Notes: a model not told the origin generated them from the letters alone. A DNA stretch of 64,000 bases from Moraxella osloensis (GCF_001553955.1 NZ_CP014234.1:1984001-2048000); one strand, 5' to 3'. Positions 8,343 through 18,031 are shown, counted from the stretch's first letter. Made by a program: numbers and translations.

Positions 8343-11201
8343 TCAATGCGCCTCATCCCAATTATCGCCAATACCCACTTCTACCACGAGCGGCACCGCA
8401 AAATCCACATCCCAGCCTTTTTTCTTAGCGGTTTTTGACAACACATCTTGCATGGCGTTCTTTATAAGTTTAGCGATTTCATCGACTTTATTTTCATCCG
8501 CTTCAAACACCAGCTCATCATGCACCTGTAGTAGCATTTTGGCATGGTCTTGGGGCAATACCTCATTCACCGCAATCATGGCAAGTTTGATGATATCAGC
8601 AGCACTGCCTTGTAGTGGCGCATTAATCGCCGCGCGTTCTGCCGCTTGGCGCACGCCGCGGTTGGGGTGCTGCATATCGGGGGTGAATAGCTTACGCCCC
8701 AAAATCGTGGTGATATAGCCTTGATTTTGGGCAGCGGTGCGGGTGGCTTGCATATAAGCACGTACTGTAGGGTAGCGGGTGAAGTACAGCTTGATATAGT
8801 CTTGCGCTTGCTGGCGAGTAAAGCCCAACTGCTTGGCAAGCCCAAATTCACTCATGCCGTAGAGTAGCCCAAAATTCACCGCTTTGGCTTGGCGGCGTTC
8901 TTCACTCGTCACCTCATCAAACGCCTTGCCCAAAATCTCAGCGGCGGTGGCGCGGTGAATATCATGCCCTTCTTGAAACGCGCGGATGAGCACAGGGTCA
9001 TTGGCAAAGTGTGCCATCAGCCGAAGCTCGATTTGCGAATAGTCTGCCGATAGCACTTTGCGACCTTTGGGGGCAATAAACGCGCCACGAATGAGCCGCC
9101 CAGTATCGGTGCGAATCGGGATATTTTGCAAATTCGGCTCAGTCGATGACAACCGTCCTGTGGTTGTCAACGCTTGATGATAACTGGTATGCACACGGTC
9201 GTTGCTGTCTGCCACGTTTGCCAACGCGTCGGTATAGGTGCTTTTAAGCTTAGACAGACTGCGATGCTCAAGCACGGTTTCAATTAGCGGATGGTCGATG
9301 GTGGCAAGCACCGCTTCGCTAGTGGAGTATTGCCCTGTTTTGGTTTTTTTACCACCTGTAATGCCTAAGCGGTCAAACAGCACTTCACCCAACTGCTTTG
9401 GACTGGCAAGGTTAAAGGTTTCGCCGGCTTGCGCAAAGGCGACTGTTTCAAGTGCTTGGATTTTTTCATCAAAGCGCGCGGATAGTTCCCCCAAAAACGC
9501 TTTATTGAGCAAAATCCCGTCATGCTCCATTTGGCACAGGATTTGGGCAACGGGGATTTCTAGTTCATGGAGCAGCTTGGCGTTGTTCGGTTCGGCGTTG
9601 AGTTTTTCGCTAAACAGTTCAAATAGCTGATAGGTGATATCGGCGTCTTCACAGGCGTAGTCACTTGCCACGGTTAAAGGGACTTTGTCAAAGGTGATTT
9701 GCTTAGCGCCTTTGCCTGCCACATCTTCAAAGGTGATGGTTTGGGTATGTAGATAGTGGCGTGCCAAATCGTCCATACCGTGACGGGTGGCAACGGCATT
9801 AATCACATAGCTGGCAAGCATGGTGTCCATCGCCCAGTTTTTTGGCTCGTTGATTAAGTTGATATCGTAATTTGCCAAAATATGCGCGTCGTATTTTAAG
9901 TGCTGACCGATTTTGCCGATTTGTGGATTTTGTAAAATCGGTTTTAACTGCGCTAAAACGTCCTCACGGGCAAGTTGTTCAATCCGATTGCCCATCTCAT
10001 CAACGTGGGCAACAGGTACATAATAGGCTTCATGCGACTCCAGCGCAAACGACAAGCCGACAAGCTCGGCATGTTGCCAATTCACATCGGTGGTTTCGGT
10101 ATCAATGACAAAATGCTTTGATGCGTCAAGGCGTTGGATTAATTTATCAAAATCGGCTTGGGTGGTGACAGTGTGCCACTGCTTGTTGGCAGTATTTTTG
10201 CTATCTTGGCTAGTTTTAATCGCTTCCACCATTGGGTTGTGGATAGCATTTTGAGCAGGCTCAGCGGCTTTAAAATTACCGTTATTGGACGGGTGAAACG
10301 GATGATTGAGCGATGCTATTTCACTTTTAAATTCCAGTTCGGTAAAAATTGCGCGTTTTTCTGCTATGTTAAAACTTGGGTCAGTCGGTAGCCGCAACGT
10401 CTCCCAATCAGGCACGATATCAAGGTCGGTGATAATGGTCGCCAAGCGTTTATCCAGCGCAATGCTGTCGGTGCTTTGCAAAAAGGTTTGTTGCTGCTTG
10501 CCTTTTAACTGATCGACATTGGCAAGGATATTGTCAATGCTGTCGTATTGCTCAAGCAGTTTTTGCGCGGTTTTGGCGCCGATGCCTGCGACACCTTTGA
10601 TACCATCCGATGCGTCGCCCATGAGGGTGAGATAGTCGATGATTTGACGAGGCTCGACGCCAAATTTTTCTTTGACCCCTGCGATGTCATAGCGTTTGTC
10701 ATCAAAGCTGTTTTCCACGATGATGCAGGGATTGACCAGTTGGCACATATCTTTGTCGCCTGTGGAGATGATGACATGATGACCTTCTAAGCAAGCACGA
10801 TGGGCGAGTGTGCCGATGATGTCGTCAGCTTCTACGCCTTCAATGGTGAGAAGCGGTATGCCCATCGCTTGTATCATCTTGTGAATGTAAGGGATTTGCT
10901 CGGCAAGTTCGGCGGGCATTTCTGGGCGGTCGCCTTTATAAATGGGGGAAAGCTTGTGGCGAAAGGTGGGCGCTTTGGTATCAAACGCCACCGCCATGTG
11001 GGTTGGGCGGTATTTTTCCATCAGTTTTTTGAGGGCGTTGAGCGTGCCGCGGATGGAGTTGGTGTGCAAGCCTTGGGTGGTTTGCATGGTGACAGGCAAG
11101 GCGTGAAAATTGCGGAACATATAATACGAGCCGTCCACCAAGATAAACGGCGGCTTATCAGTGTTGATGTGATCGGTATCAAGTAGGGCAGTTGCAGTCA
11201 T
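8343..11201 (-). CDS. polA: DNA polymerase I
   Basis: PolA fills gaps and removes RNA primers during lagging-strand synthesis and repair. The 952-residue protein has all three domains in order. The 5' nuclease comes first (FILVDGSYYMF near residue 20; VEADDIIGTLA, ISTGDKD). A 3'-5' exonuclease follows, with an intact DTETTD motif. The polymerase domain has motif A SADYSQIELRL, motif B RRQAKAVNFGLLYG and motif C VHDELVFE. I start it at the ATG at 11201 (MTATALL) because the 25 residues encoded upstream are an AT-rich hydrophobic stretch unlike PolA N-termini. No strong Shine-Dalgarno is seen. It converges on the toxin-antitoxin operon and shares its terminator. Confidence 0.96.
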   Translation of the reverse strand: MTATALLDTDHINTDKPPFILVDGSYYMFRNFHALPVTMQTTQGLHTNSIRGTLNALKKLMEKYRPTHMAVAFDTKAPTFRHKLSPIYKGDRPEMPAELAEQIPYIHKMIQAMGIPLLTIEGVEADDIIGTLAHRACLEGHHVIISTGDKDMCQLVNPCIIVENSFDDKRYDIAGVKEKFGVEPRQIIDYLTLMGDASDGIKGVAGIGAKTAQKLLEQYDSIDNILANVDQLKGKQQQTFLQSTDSIALDKRLATIITDLDIVPDWETLRLPTDPSFNIAEKRAIFTELEFKSEIASLNHPFHPSNNGNFKAAEPAQNAIHNPMVEAIKTSQDSKNTANKQWHTVTTQADFDKLIQRLDASKHFVIDTETTDVNWQHAELVGLSFALESHEAYYVPVAHVDEMGNRIEQLAREDVLAQLKPILQNPQIGKIGQHLKYDAHILANYDINLINEPKNWAMDTMLASYVINAVATRHGMDDLARHYLHTQTITFEDVAGKGAKQITFDKVPLTVASDYACEDADITYQLFELFSEKLNAEPNNAKLLHELEIPVAQILCQMEHDGILLNKAFLGELSARFDEKIQALETVAFAQAGETFNLASPKQLGEVLFDRLGITGGKKTKTGQYSTSEAVLATIDHPLIETVLEHRSLSKLKSTYTDALANVADSNDRVHTSYHQALTTTGRLSSTEPNLQNIPIRTDTGRLIRGAFIAPKGRKVLSADYSQIELRLMAHFANDPVLIRAFQEGHDIHRATAAEILGKAFDEVTSEERRQAKAVNFGLLYGMSEFGLAKQLGFTRQQAQDYIKLYFTRYPTVRAYMQATRTAAQNQGYITTILGRKLFTPDMQHPNRGVRQAAERAAINAPLQGSAADIIKLAMIAVNEVLPQDHAKMLLQVHDELVFEADENKVDEIAKLIKNAMQDVLSKTAKKKGWDVDFAVPLVVEVGIGDNWDEAH

Positions 11202-11568
11202 AGGATTACTTATCTTTATGTTGTTAAAATATGCTGTCAAAATACAGGCTAGTATCAAAATATAAGACAGTGTCAAAATACAGAAAAAATTTTATTATCC
11301 GCGTATTATACTGGCTTTTTACGGCTAATCGTTAAGCATTTCAAATTCATCGATTAGCAGAAGGTGGATAGATTTTGACGGATGCAAATCCGGTGTATGC
11401 TAAGCAAGTGCGAAGTTTGGCGGGTTGTCATGGCGGCAACTTTGCAAAAATTCCACCAATAGCCGATAGCCAATGTGCTACAATTTTTTAGCAATTTTTA
11501 GGCACAACCAATTTTAGGCACAACCAATTTCTATGCATAAGCAATTTTTAGGCATAAAAGGGAACTTT
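11202..11568. other. divergent intergenic region between polA and the thioesterase gene
   Basis: This 367-base stretch should hold both promoters. Near polA it carries repeats of TATCAAAATA/TGTCAAAATA type. Near the thioesterase gene it ends in a five-copy tandem repeat (11481-11560). I see no further gene. Confidence 0.5.
11481..11560 (+). repeat. five degenerate tandem copies of a 16-17 bp unit
   Basis: Units begin with CAATTT at 11481, 11492, 11509, 11525 and 11542, and most continue as TTAGGCA(C/T)AA. The array ends just before the ribosome-binding site of the thioesterase gene, so copy-number change would alter the 5' leader. It also explains the spurious in-frame start at 11533. Confidence 0.8.
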
Positions 11569-12384
11569 ATGGGCAATACCTATTACACACTGCTTGACCG
11601 CACGATAACCGATGATATCACTACATCAAACTACCGCTGCAATATCCACTGCCAAGGCGCATGGAATGACAACGAACAACACATGGCGGCGGCGACAGGA
11701 CTGTTGGCTTACGAGCTTGAACAATTCAAACCGCGCAGTGATATGCGTATCGGACGCATCAGTCTGGATATTTTTGGGCTGATTCATTTTGGCGATGTTA
11801 GCGTGACCACCCACATCATCCGCCCGGGTCGCACTATCGAACTGGTCGAAACCACAATGGCAGCCAATGGCAAAACCTGTATCGTTGCCCGCGCGTGGCG
11901 TATGCAAACCAGCGATACATCAGAGATTGCTGGGCTTGAAGATGAGCGAATCGGTCATCCAGAAAGCTACCCGAACTGGGACGGTATGAAGCATTGGGGC
12001 GGTGGCTATATTGACAGTATTTATCTCAAAGCCGACCCCGATAACCGCCAAGGCGATGGCATCGTGTGGATCAATACCGATATCGACATGGTCGAAGAAA
12101 ACGGTCAAGCAAAGCCCACATCTGACTTTGTGCATTTGATGGGTATGGTCGATACCGCCAATGGCGTGGTACCTCGTATTCACCAACCCAATACCATTGA
12201 ATGGTTTTTCCCCAATTTAGATTTGCAAATCCATCTGCACCGTATGCCTGTTGGGCGTTGGTTAGGACTTGAGACCGTGCAACAATTTGGGGGCGATGGC
12301 GTGGGTCTGACCAGTAGCGTGCTGCATGACGCACACGGCGCCTTTGGTCGTAGCGAGCAAATTTTAACCATTCGAAAAGCCTAA
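11569..12384 (+). CDS. acyl-CoA thioesterase-like protein (double hotdog)
   Basis: The 271-residue protein resembles TesB-like thioesterase family members: an N-terminal hotdog half with HCQGAWNDNEQHMAAATGLL, then RIGRISLDIFG and a C-terminal half with PNTIEWFFPNLDLQIHLHR and VGRWLGLETVQQFGGDG. Such enzymes hydrolyse acyl-CoA to free acid and CoA in the cytoplasm. The ATG at 11569 is chosen because AAGGGAA lies just upstream at proper spacing and because earlier in-frame codons fall in the tandem repeat. The chain-length preference is unknown. A methyltransferase gene follows 22 bases later, probably on the same transcript. Confidence 0.75.
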   Translation: MGNTYYTLLDRTITDDITTSNYRCNIHCQGAWNDNEQHMAAATGLLAYELEQFKPRSDMRIGRISLDIFGLIHFGDVSVTTHIIRPGRTIELVETTMAANGKTCIVARAWRMQTSDTSEIAGLEDERIGHPESYPNWDGMKHWGGGYIDSIYLKADPDNRQGDGIVWINTDIDMVEENGQAKPTSDFVHLMGMVDTANGVVPRIHQPNTIEWFFPNLDLQIHLHRMPVGRWLGLETVQQFGGDGVGLTSSVLHDAHGAFGRSEQILTIRKA

Positions 12385-12406
12385 AAAACTATCAGGATAA
12401 CCAATC

Positions 12407-13060
12407 ATGGAAGATAACAACACACCAACTGAACACTCGGTCAACGACGCCGAATTTTGGCAAAAACGCTATGACGATGGCTACACTGGGTGGGATATCG
12501 GTCAAGTGTCGCCACCCCTGCAAGCCTATATCAAGCATTTACTCGACAACGGCGTGAGTAAATCAGCGCAGATTTTAATCCCTGGGGCGGGCAATGCTTA
12601 TGAGGCAGGCTATCTTCATGAACAAGGTTTTAGCCATGTTTATGTGGTAGATTTTGCTAGGCTGCCTTTGGATAATTTTGCCAAGCGCTATCCCAGTTTT
12701 CCCAAAACGCACCTGCTACTAGCGGATTTTTTTGGCTTAGACCCTGCGCAGTATCAGTTTGATTATATTATTGAGCAGACGTTTTTTTGCGCGATTGACC
12801 CCAGTAGACGCAGCGATTATGCCAAGCAAATGCAAAAGCTCCTCAAACCTACCGGTAAATTGGTGGGCTTGTTGCTAGATAAGCATTTTGAAAGCAATCC
12901 ACCATTTGGTGGCGATAAGCAAGAATATGAAACATTATTTCAGCAGTTTTTCACCATTGATACACTGGCGCCTTGCTATAATTCACTTAAGCCCAGACAG
13001 GGTAGCGAATTATTTTTTATCCTGAGCCAAAAGAAGATACAGAACGCAGATATCCCCTAA
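12407..13060 (+). CDS. TPMT-family SAM-dependent methyltransferase
   Basis: The 217-residue protein matches the thiopurine S-methyltransferase family. It has AEFWQKRYDDGYTGWDIGQVS near the N-terminus, the SAM-binding glycine motif LIPGAGNAYEAGYL (57-70), the acidic strand end VYVVDFA, and FDYIIEQTFFCAIDP. Bacterial members methylate sulfur, selenium or tellurium compounds, or halides; which applies here cannot be told. It follows the thioesterase gene by 22 bases with an AGGATAA ribosome site. No hairpin closes the pair; instead a 15-bp tandem repeat starts right after the stop. Confidence 0.85.
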   Translation: MEDNNTPTEHSVNDAEFWQKRYDDGYTGWDIGQVSPPLQAYIKHLLDNGVSKSAQILIPGAGNAYEAGYLHEQGFSHVYVVDFARLPLDNFAKRYPSFPKTHLLLADFFGLDPAQYQFDYIIEQTFFCAIDPSRRSDYAKQMQKLLKPTGKLVGLLLDKHFESNPPFGGDKQEYETLFQQFFTIDTLAPCYNSLKPRQGSELFFILSQKKIQNADIP

Positions 13061-13061
13061 G

Positions 13062-13106
13062 CGTTAAACTACTAATCGTTAAACTAATAATCATTAAACT
13101 AATACT
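13062..13106 (+). repeat. three tandem copies of a 15-bp unit
   Basis: Units start at 13062, 13077 and 13092 and read C(G/A)TTAAACTA-TAAT-like with few changes. The array begins immediately after the methyltransferase stop codon. The rest of the gap to 13319 shows no gene. Confidence 0.75.
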
Positions 13107-13319
13107 CATTACCTTACCATTTTTTTGGCGATGAAGCAGGTGGGAAAGAAGCAGTGTTTTGAAGCGCGGGAAATTAATGGCTTTGAGCGCATCTTGACCT
13201 GAGCGCACGCCACTGCCCAAGAAAATCCGCAGCTAGTGGCGTGGCGTTGATGATAAAAAATCTGCCAAGACATAATGAATTAAATTTTTAATATTATGCC
13301 AATAATCTATATTGGCTTG

Positions 13320-13607
13320 TCAGCTTAACGCCATAACATCCATGATGGAAAAAGGATAATATAACGTCTTGGTAGCGGTAACTAGCACAGGTATTTTATC
13401 AGCAAATTTCAGCATCTCTTGTTCTGGCAGCTCGGCAATATCAATCGACTGCCAGCGTATATCGGCAACGGCTTGTGCTTGACGCAATAAGCTTTCAGCG
13501 ATTTCACACAGATGACAGCCGACTGTGCCATATAATCGCCAAATAGTCGGGTCAGCCATCATGTGATTATACGGATTTGTGATGTTTTGCGCATTGAGGT
13601 CGGACAT
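13320..13607 (-). CDS. glutaredoxin-like (DUF836) thiol-disulfide protein
   Basis: The 95-residue protein contains WRLYGTVGCHLCEIAESLL with the CHLC redox pair at 31 and 34, followed by DIRWQSIDIAE and a cis-Pro strand KIPVLVTA, a compact thioredoxin fold of the glutaredoxin-like DUF836 family. The N-terminal 20 residues are extra compared with the fold core. ATG at 13607 is supported by an upstream AAGGC; an ATG five codons earlier has no ribosome site. It is divergent from mtgA and stands alone. Its disulfide or glutathione partner is unknown. Confidence 0.8.
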   Translation of the reverse strand: MSDLNAQNITNPYNHMMADPTIWRLYGTVGCHLCEIAESLLRQAQAVADIRWQSIDIAELPEQEMLKFADKIPVLVTATKTLYYPFSIMDVMALS

Positions 13608-13700
13608 ATTCTGCCTTAGCATATAGCCAAAAATGCCATAATACGTTATATTTTTAGCTTAAGCCATCGCTGCTTTTGCCCCCGCCGCTAGGAATACATC

Positions 13701-14483
13701 GTGCCTAAATCCAAACCAACTACCAAAAAACCTGTTACCAAAATGTCGATAAAGCCCAAACCTGTCAACACAGCTTTACCACCCACCAACCGCGGTATCG
13801 GGTTTGGCGGCTGGTTCAAGCGTATTTTACTCATAGTCATTGCCTGCTTTGTTGCGTTTCATGTAATAGTTGCCGCCTTATTGGTTGTCTGGAAAACCCA
13901 GCCTATCAATAACAGTATGTTCATGATACTGTATCGCTTGAGCAATTTTGCCCCTGTCAGTCAGACGTGGGTGGATGATAATCAAATTTCGGTGAATGTA
14001 AAACGGGCGGCGATTGCCAGCGAAGATGCCAACTTTGTCAATCATGCTGGCTTTGATTTGCAAGGCATTGAGAACGCGATTAAGAAAAATGAAAAAGCGG
14101 GCGCTATCAGCGCGGGCGGCTCAACCATTAGCCAACAGCTTGCCAAGAATTTATTTTTATACCCCAATCGCTCATATTTTCGCAAAGGCGAGGAAGCGTT
14201 AATTACCTTGATGATTGAAAACATGTGGACCAAAGAGCGGATTTTGCTTGCTTATCTCAATGTCGCAGAGTTTGGTAAAGGCGTGTATGGTATTGAAGCA
14301 GCCGCTCAGCACTACTACCATAAGTCGGCAGCACATTTGACCAAGCGACAAGCCGCATCTTTGATTGCCATGCTACCTAATCCCAAATATTTTGAAGACC
14401 ACCGTAACGACCGCCGCCTGCTTAACAAAACCCAAATTATTTTACGGCGCATGGGTGCGGCAGATTTGCCCGACACGGAATAG
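13701..14483 (+). CDS. mtgA: monofunctional peptidoglycan glycosyltransferase
   Basis: MtgA polymerises lipid II glycan strands at the periplasmic face of the inner membrane. The 260-residue protein has a basic, Pro/Lys-rich cytoplasmic N-terminus (1-39), one TM segment (about 41-63) and a GT51 domain with catalytic Glu in AAIASEDANFVNHAGFD (E108) and the motif GGSTISQQLAKNLFL. There is no transpeptidase domain, as expected for MtgA. The start is a GTG at 13701 with TAGGA 7 bases upstream; the next ATG (13743) would drop only the basic tail. ppk1 follows on the same strand after 87 bases. Confidence 0.93.
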   Translation: MPKSKPTTKKPVTKMSIKPKPVNTALPPTNRGIGFGGWFKRILLIVIACFVAFHVIVAALLVVWKTQPINNSMFMILYRLSNFAPVSQTWVDDNQISVNVKRAAIASEDANFVNHAGFDLQGIENAIKKNEKAGAISAGGSTISQQLAKNLFLYPNRSYFRKGEEALITLMIENMWTKERILLAYLNVAEFGKGVYGIEAAAQHYYHKSAAHLTKRQAASLIAMLPNPKYFEDHRNDRRLLNKTQIILRRMGAADLPDTE

Positions 14484-14570
14484 TCAAGAAACTCATGTAT
14501 CATTACACGCTTATCATTACATTGTTAACTTTACACTGTTAAAAATGCTTGACCACAAAAGGACTGTACT

Positions 14571-16769
14571 ATGCCAAACACTGCCAATCAAGATAAACCC
14601 AGCGAAGAGCCTGTATCACCAATCAATCCGATACTAGGCTTTAACAGCATTTGCTACCCAAACGTGTTTGAATCCCAACAAAACGATAGCGAGCTGTACT
14701 TTAATCGTGAATTGTCACTGTTACAGTTTCATCAGCGGGTACTCGCCCAAGCCACCAATCCTCGTCACCCACTGCTTGAACGACTGTTTTTCTTGATTAT
14801 TTTTTCATCCAATTTAGATGAATTCTTTGAAATCCGTGTCGCAGGCTTGATGCAAAAAGTACAAATGGGCGATGTGGTGAGCAGTATCGATGGTATGCGC
14901 CCCAGTAAGGTTTTGTCATATATCTCTGAAATCGCCCATCATGCGGTGGATGAACAATACCGTATTTTGAACGATGAAATTCTGCCTGCACTGGCGGAGC
15001 AAGACATTCGCTACCTAAAACGTGATGAGTTGACCCCAGAGCAAGCCGCCTGGGTAAAAAAATACTTTGCCGAGCAAGTCGCGCCGGTGCTGACGCCGAT
15101 TAGTATTGACCCTGCACATCCTTTTCCTAGGTTGGTGAATAAAAGCTTGAATTTTATGGTGGGTTTAGAGGGCAAAGATGGCTTTGGTCGCGATATTAAC
15201 ATGGCGATTGTCCCTGCACCTCGAAGCTTACCGCGGGTTATTCGCTTACCCAATGAACTGACAGGCGGAAAAGAACATCACATCATGCTCACCGCAGTGA
15301 TTCACGGGCATATCGAAGAATTATTTCCTGGCATGACGGTCACTGGCTGCCACCAATTTCGTTTGACCCGTAACGCCGATTTAGATTTATCCGATGATGT
15401 CGAAGACTTGGCGAAAGCGTTGGAAGGTGAGTTGGAGAATCGCCGATTTGGTGCCAAAGTGCGCTTAGAAGTGACCACCCATTGCCCACAGACGATGGTG
15501 GATTATCTGCTTGAAGAGTTTGGTTTAAGCCAAGAGCAACTATACCGTGTCAATGGTCCTGTCAATTTGACGCGTTTGTTGTTTGATTTTAAAATCCCAA
15601 ATTTGCGTTATCAGCCGTTTAATCATGCCATTCCCAAAGCGTTTCGCCGTGATAGCTTGGATAAAAATGAAAACGTGTTCCATGTCATTCGTAAGCAAGA
15701 TGTATTGCTGCATCATCCGTTTCATTCGTTTTCACCTGTGGTCAATATTTTGCGCCAAGCCGCCAATGACCCCCGTGTATTAGCCATCAAACAGACCCTT
15801 TATCGCTCGGGGACAAATTCTGAAATTGTCCAAGCGCTGGCCGAAGCTGCCCGTAAAGGCAAAGAAGTCACCGCTGTGATTGAATTACGTGCGCGCTTTG
15901 ATGAAAAATCCAACATCGAAGTAGCAAACTTTCTGCAGCAGGCTGGGGCAGTGGTGGTGTATGGCATCGTAGGCTACAAGACCCACGCCAAGATGATGCT
16001 GATTGTGCGCCGTGAGGAAGACAAAATCCGCCGCTATGTGCATTTGGGCACAGGCAACTACCATGCGGGCAATGCCAAAGCCTATACCGACTATGGTTTA
16101 TTTACCGCCAATGAAGCCATCACCGAAGATGTGCATAAAATATTTAACGAACTCACAGGCATGGGCAAGCCAGCCAAAGTGCAAAAACTACTGCATGCCC
16201 CTTTCACCTTGCATGACAGACTCATGGGCTTTATTGACAACGAAATTGCCCATGCCAAAGCAGGCAAAGAGGCGCACATCATTATCAAGGTCAATGCGAT
16301 GACCGAAAAACTACTGATTGACAAGCTATATGAAGCATCGCAAGCAGGCGTTAAAATCAATCTGATTATCCGGTCGATGTGTTGTATTCGTCCGCAATTA
16401 CCCGGCGTATCTGACAACATCACCGTGCGCTCTATCGTTGGGCGTTTTTTGGAGCACACCCGCGTGTATTATTTTGCCAATGGGCATCAAAATCCCAATG
16501 CTAATGGCAAACGTACTTACCGTTTATATTGCGCCAGTGCAGACTGGATGGAACGCAATTTGTTTAGCCGTGTTGAAGTGGCTTTCCCCATTGAAGACCC
16601 CATCGTCTTTAAACGCATTATGGAAGATTTGCACAATTACCTAAAAGACAATGTCAATGCATGGGAGCTTGATGCCAAAGGCGCATGGCGAGCGATTACC
16701 CCTGGTGAAGGTGAAGCAGCATTCTCGGCACAAGATTATTTATTGACCAAAATCACCAGAAAAAGCTAA
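14571..16769 (+). CDS. ppk1: polyphosphate kinase 1
   Basis: PPK1 makes inorganic polyphosphate from ATP at the membrane. The 732-residue protein has the N-terminal helical domain opening [19 protein letters not shown], a head domain, and phospholipase-D-like C-terminal domains. The phosphohistidine motif [15 protein letters not shown] lies near residue 467 and [17 protein letters not shown] near 495. Length is normal apart from a 35-residue N-terminal extension. AAAGGA precedes the ATG. A wobble-containing hairpin with nine T follows. No ppx gene is beside it. Confidence 0.96.
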   Translation: MPNTANQDKPSEEPVSPINPILGFNSICYPNVFESQQNDSELYFNRELSLLQFHQRVLAQATNPRHPLLERLFFLIIFSSNLDEFFEIRVAGLMQKVQMGDVVSSIDGMRPSKVLSYISEIAHHAVDEQYRILNDEILPALAEQDIRYLKRDELTPEQAAWVKKYFAEQVAPVLTPISIDPAHPFPRLVNKSLNFMVGLEGKDGFGRDINMAIVPAPRSLPRVIRLPNELTGGKEHHIMLTAVIHGHIEELFPGMTVTGCHQFRLTRNADLDLSDDVEDLAKALEGELENRRFGAKVRLEVTTHCPQTMVDYLLEEFGLSQEQLYRVNGPVNLTRLLFDFKIPNLRYQPFNHAIPKAFRRDSLDKNENVFHVIRKQDVLLHHPFHSFSPVVNILRQAANDPRVLAIKQTLYRSGTNSEIVQALAEAARKGKEVTAVIELRARFDEKSNIEVANFLQQAGAVVVYGIVGYKTHAKMMLIVRREEDKIRRYVHLGTGNYHAGNAKAYTDYGLFTANEAITEDVHKIFNELTGMGKPAKVQKLLHAPFTLHDRLMGFIDNEIAHAKAGKEAHIIIKVNAMTEKLLIDKLYEASQAGVKINLIIRSMCCIRPQLPGVSDNITVRSIVGRFLEHTRVYYFANGHQNPNANGKRTYRLYCASADWMERNLFSRVEVAFPIEDPIVFKRIMEDLHNYLKDNVNAWELDAKGAWRAITPGEGEAAFSAQDYLLTKITRKS

Positions 16770-16800
16770 TGTTGCTAGTGATAGGTTTTGAGTCAATTAC

Positions 16801-16833
16801 ACCGCTATCTAAACAAGATGGCGGTTTTTTTTT
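16801..16833 (+). terminator. terminator after ppk1
   Basis: A 10-bp stem ACCGCTATCT/AGATGGCGGT (one G-T pair) with a 5-base loop leads into nine T. Confidence 0.9.
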
Positions 16834-16914
16834 GATGAATGCGCTGACTTACACCCAGCGTTCAAAATTTACCGAATAGTAATAAATCCGCCAAAATTTC
16901 ACACAGCTAAACAC

Positions 16915-16957
16915 TTATCACATAGTGATAACAGCTTGTTACGCGAACACTTATCAC
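16915..16957. promoter_or_regulatory. palindromic TTATCAC sites upstream of the hydrophilic-protein genes
   Basis: A perfect palindrome TTATCAC-ATA-GTGATAA lies at 16915-16931, and a further half-site AACACTTATCAC repeats at 16946-16957. The 343-base gap 16770-17112 otherwise holds only the ppk1 terminator and AT-rich sequence. The pattern suits a dimeric repressor or activator site, but the regulator is unknown and it could be coincidence. Confidence 0.4.
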
Positions 16958-17112
16958 AAACTGCCTTTATTTGCTACTATCTTATAAAAGCAAAAGTATG
17001 AAAGCGATTGAATTGGCTATTTTTTACATAAATTTAATCGCGCTCTATTTAAAAGTCTTTGATTAAAACCTTAGACTTGAATTGATACTAAAAAATCATA
17101 AGGAAAATTACC

Positions 17113-17316
17113 ATGTCACAGAATCAAGCACAAAACCAAGCACAAAATCAATCAAGCAACCAAACCGAAATTCAAAAAGCAACAGAAAATGTGAATCCCA
17201 GTCAATTATCAGAAAACTTGGACAAACAAAATAGTGTGAAAGGTGAGCCACAAGACTTAGACAAAAGTGAAAACACCCCTTTTATTGACGAGTCATTGCG
17301 TACCGACAATCATTAA
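17113..17316 (+). CDS. small Gln/Asn-rich hydrophilic protein
   Basis: The 67-residue protein is almost free of hydrophobic residues. It opens with a QNQAQNQ repeat (a 12-base tandem duplication in the DNA) and continues with polar and acidic residues to TPFIDESLRTDNH. It is predicted to be disordered and cytoplasmic. I recognise no family. The ATG is preceded by AAGGAAAA. It is the first of three consecutive genes on the same strand that all encode short, acidic, low-complexity proteins, each with its own ribosome site. A stress-protectant (hydrophilin-like) role is only a guess. Confidence 0.6.
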   Translation: MSQNQAQNQAQNQSSNQTEIQKATENVNPSQLSENLDKQNSVKGEPQDLDKSENTPFIDESLRTDNH

Positions 17317-17350
17317 AATTTAAATTGTTAAATTTTTAAATACTAAGCTT

Positions 17351-17527
17351 TTAGGGCGTGTCCCTATTTGGATAATGAGGCTAAAAATAGACTAAATCGC
17401 CAGCAAAACAAGGCAAATTGTGCAGATAATATTGGAATATTGTCAAACAATTTAACGCAGTTTTGCCAGATTTAGGCATTTTTAGGCCATTAAAAATACT
17501 TTGTTCCGAATTAGGGACACGCCCTAA
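17351..17527. mobile_element. MITE-like element with 16-bp perfect terminal inverted repeats
   Basis: TTAGGGCGTGTCCCTA at 17351-17366 is exactly complementary to 17512-17527; allowing two mismatches the match extends to about 21 bases. The 177-base element encodes nothing. The ends carry TA on both sides (TTA GGGCG ... CGCCC TAA), consistent with a TA target duplication. It fills the gap between two hydrophilic-protein genes. The parent transposon family is not identifiable by eye. Confidence 0.75.
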
Positions 17528-17617
17528 TCATTAAATTTTGATTGACTAATTTATACAGCTCAACCTACAAAAATAATAACTTATTGAGCGATAACAATGA
17601 ATTAAAGGAAGAAAAAA

Positions 17618-17968
17618 ATGCAAAATCAAAATAATGTAGAAATTGTAGACCCAAAAACGGGTGTTGCCGTGACCCCGCAAACCGTTATAGTAGAAGACAG
17701 TGTCACCCACCAATCGGGTGATGGTATCACCACAGGCATGTCCCCCTCAATGGAAACACCCGATATTTTTGATAATACCCCACAAGCGGTGGTGAAAGTT
17801 CAATCCGCACAAGACGTGGCGAATGGCGAATTATCGGATGAGAATGTGGCACGTATTTCTGAGGAAGAGGCGCAGAAATTACAGCAAACTGCCGAAGCTA
17901 ACCTTAATGCAGAAAATTCACTTCATACGTTATCAGACGGTAGCGTAGATATCGACCGAGATCACTAA
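17618..17968 (+). CDS. small acidic hydrophilic protein
   Basis: This 116-residue protein is rich in Asp, Glu, Gln, Thr and Ser, with no signal peptide, cysteine or membrane segment. Residues 1-60 carry VDPKTGVAVTPQTVIVEDSV and a Ser/Thr/Gly-rich stretch; the second half has an acidic helix ELSDENVARISEEEAQKLQQ. Largely disordered by composition. The start follows AAAGGAAGAAAAAA. It is the second of the trio; no known family is recognised. Confidence 0.6.
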   Translation: MQNQNNVEIVDPKTGVAVTPQTVIVEDSVTHQSGDGITTGMSPSMETPDIFDNTPQAVVKVQSAQDVANGELSDENVARISEEEAQKLQQTAEANLNAENSLHTLSDGSVDIDRDH

Positions 17969-18031
17969 TTTTCGATATCATTAAGTTAAGTTTAAGCATT
18001 GTATTGGGTTGATACCAAAAAAGGAATGACC

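Noticed and set aside
8317-8718. Plus-strand ORF of 133 aa opposite the 3' end of polA
   Set aside because: It overlaps the conserved polymerase domain of polA completely, is rich in Ser/Cys/Ala as antisense shadows are, and has no ribosome site.
9238-9630. Plus-strand 130-aa ORF opposite polA
   Set aside because: Shadow of the polA frame, low-complexity Ser-rich, and no initiation signals.
11533-11568. Earlier in-frame start for the thioesterase gene
   Set aside because: The codons lie in the tandem repeat and lack a ribosome site; the ATG at 11569 has a good one.
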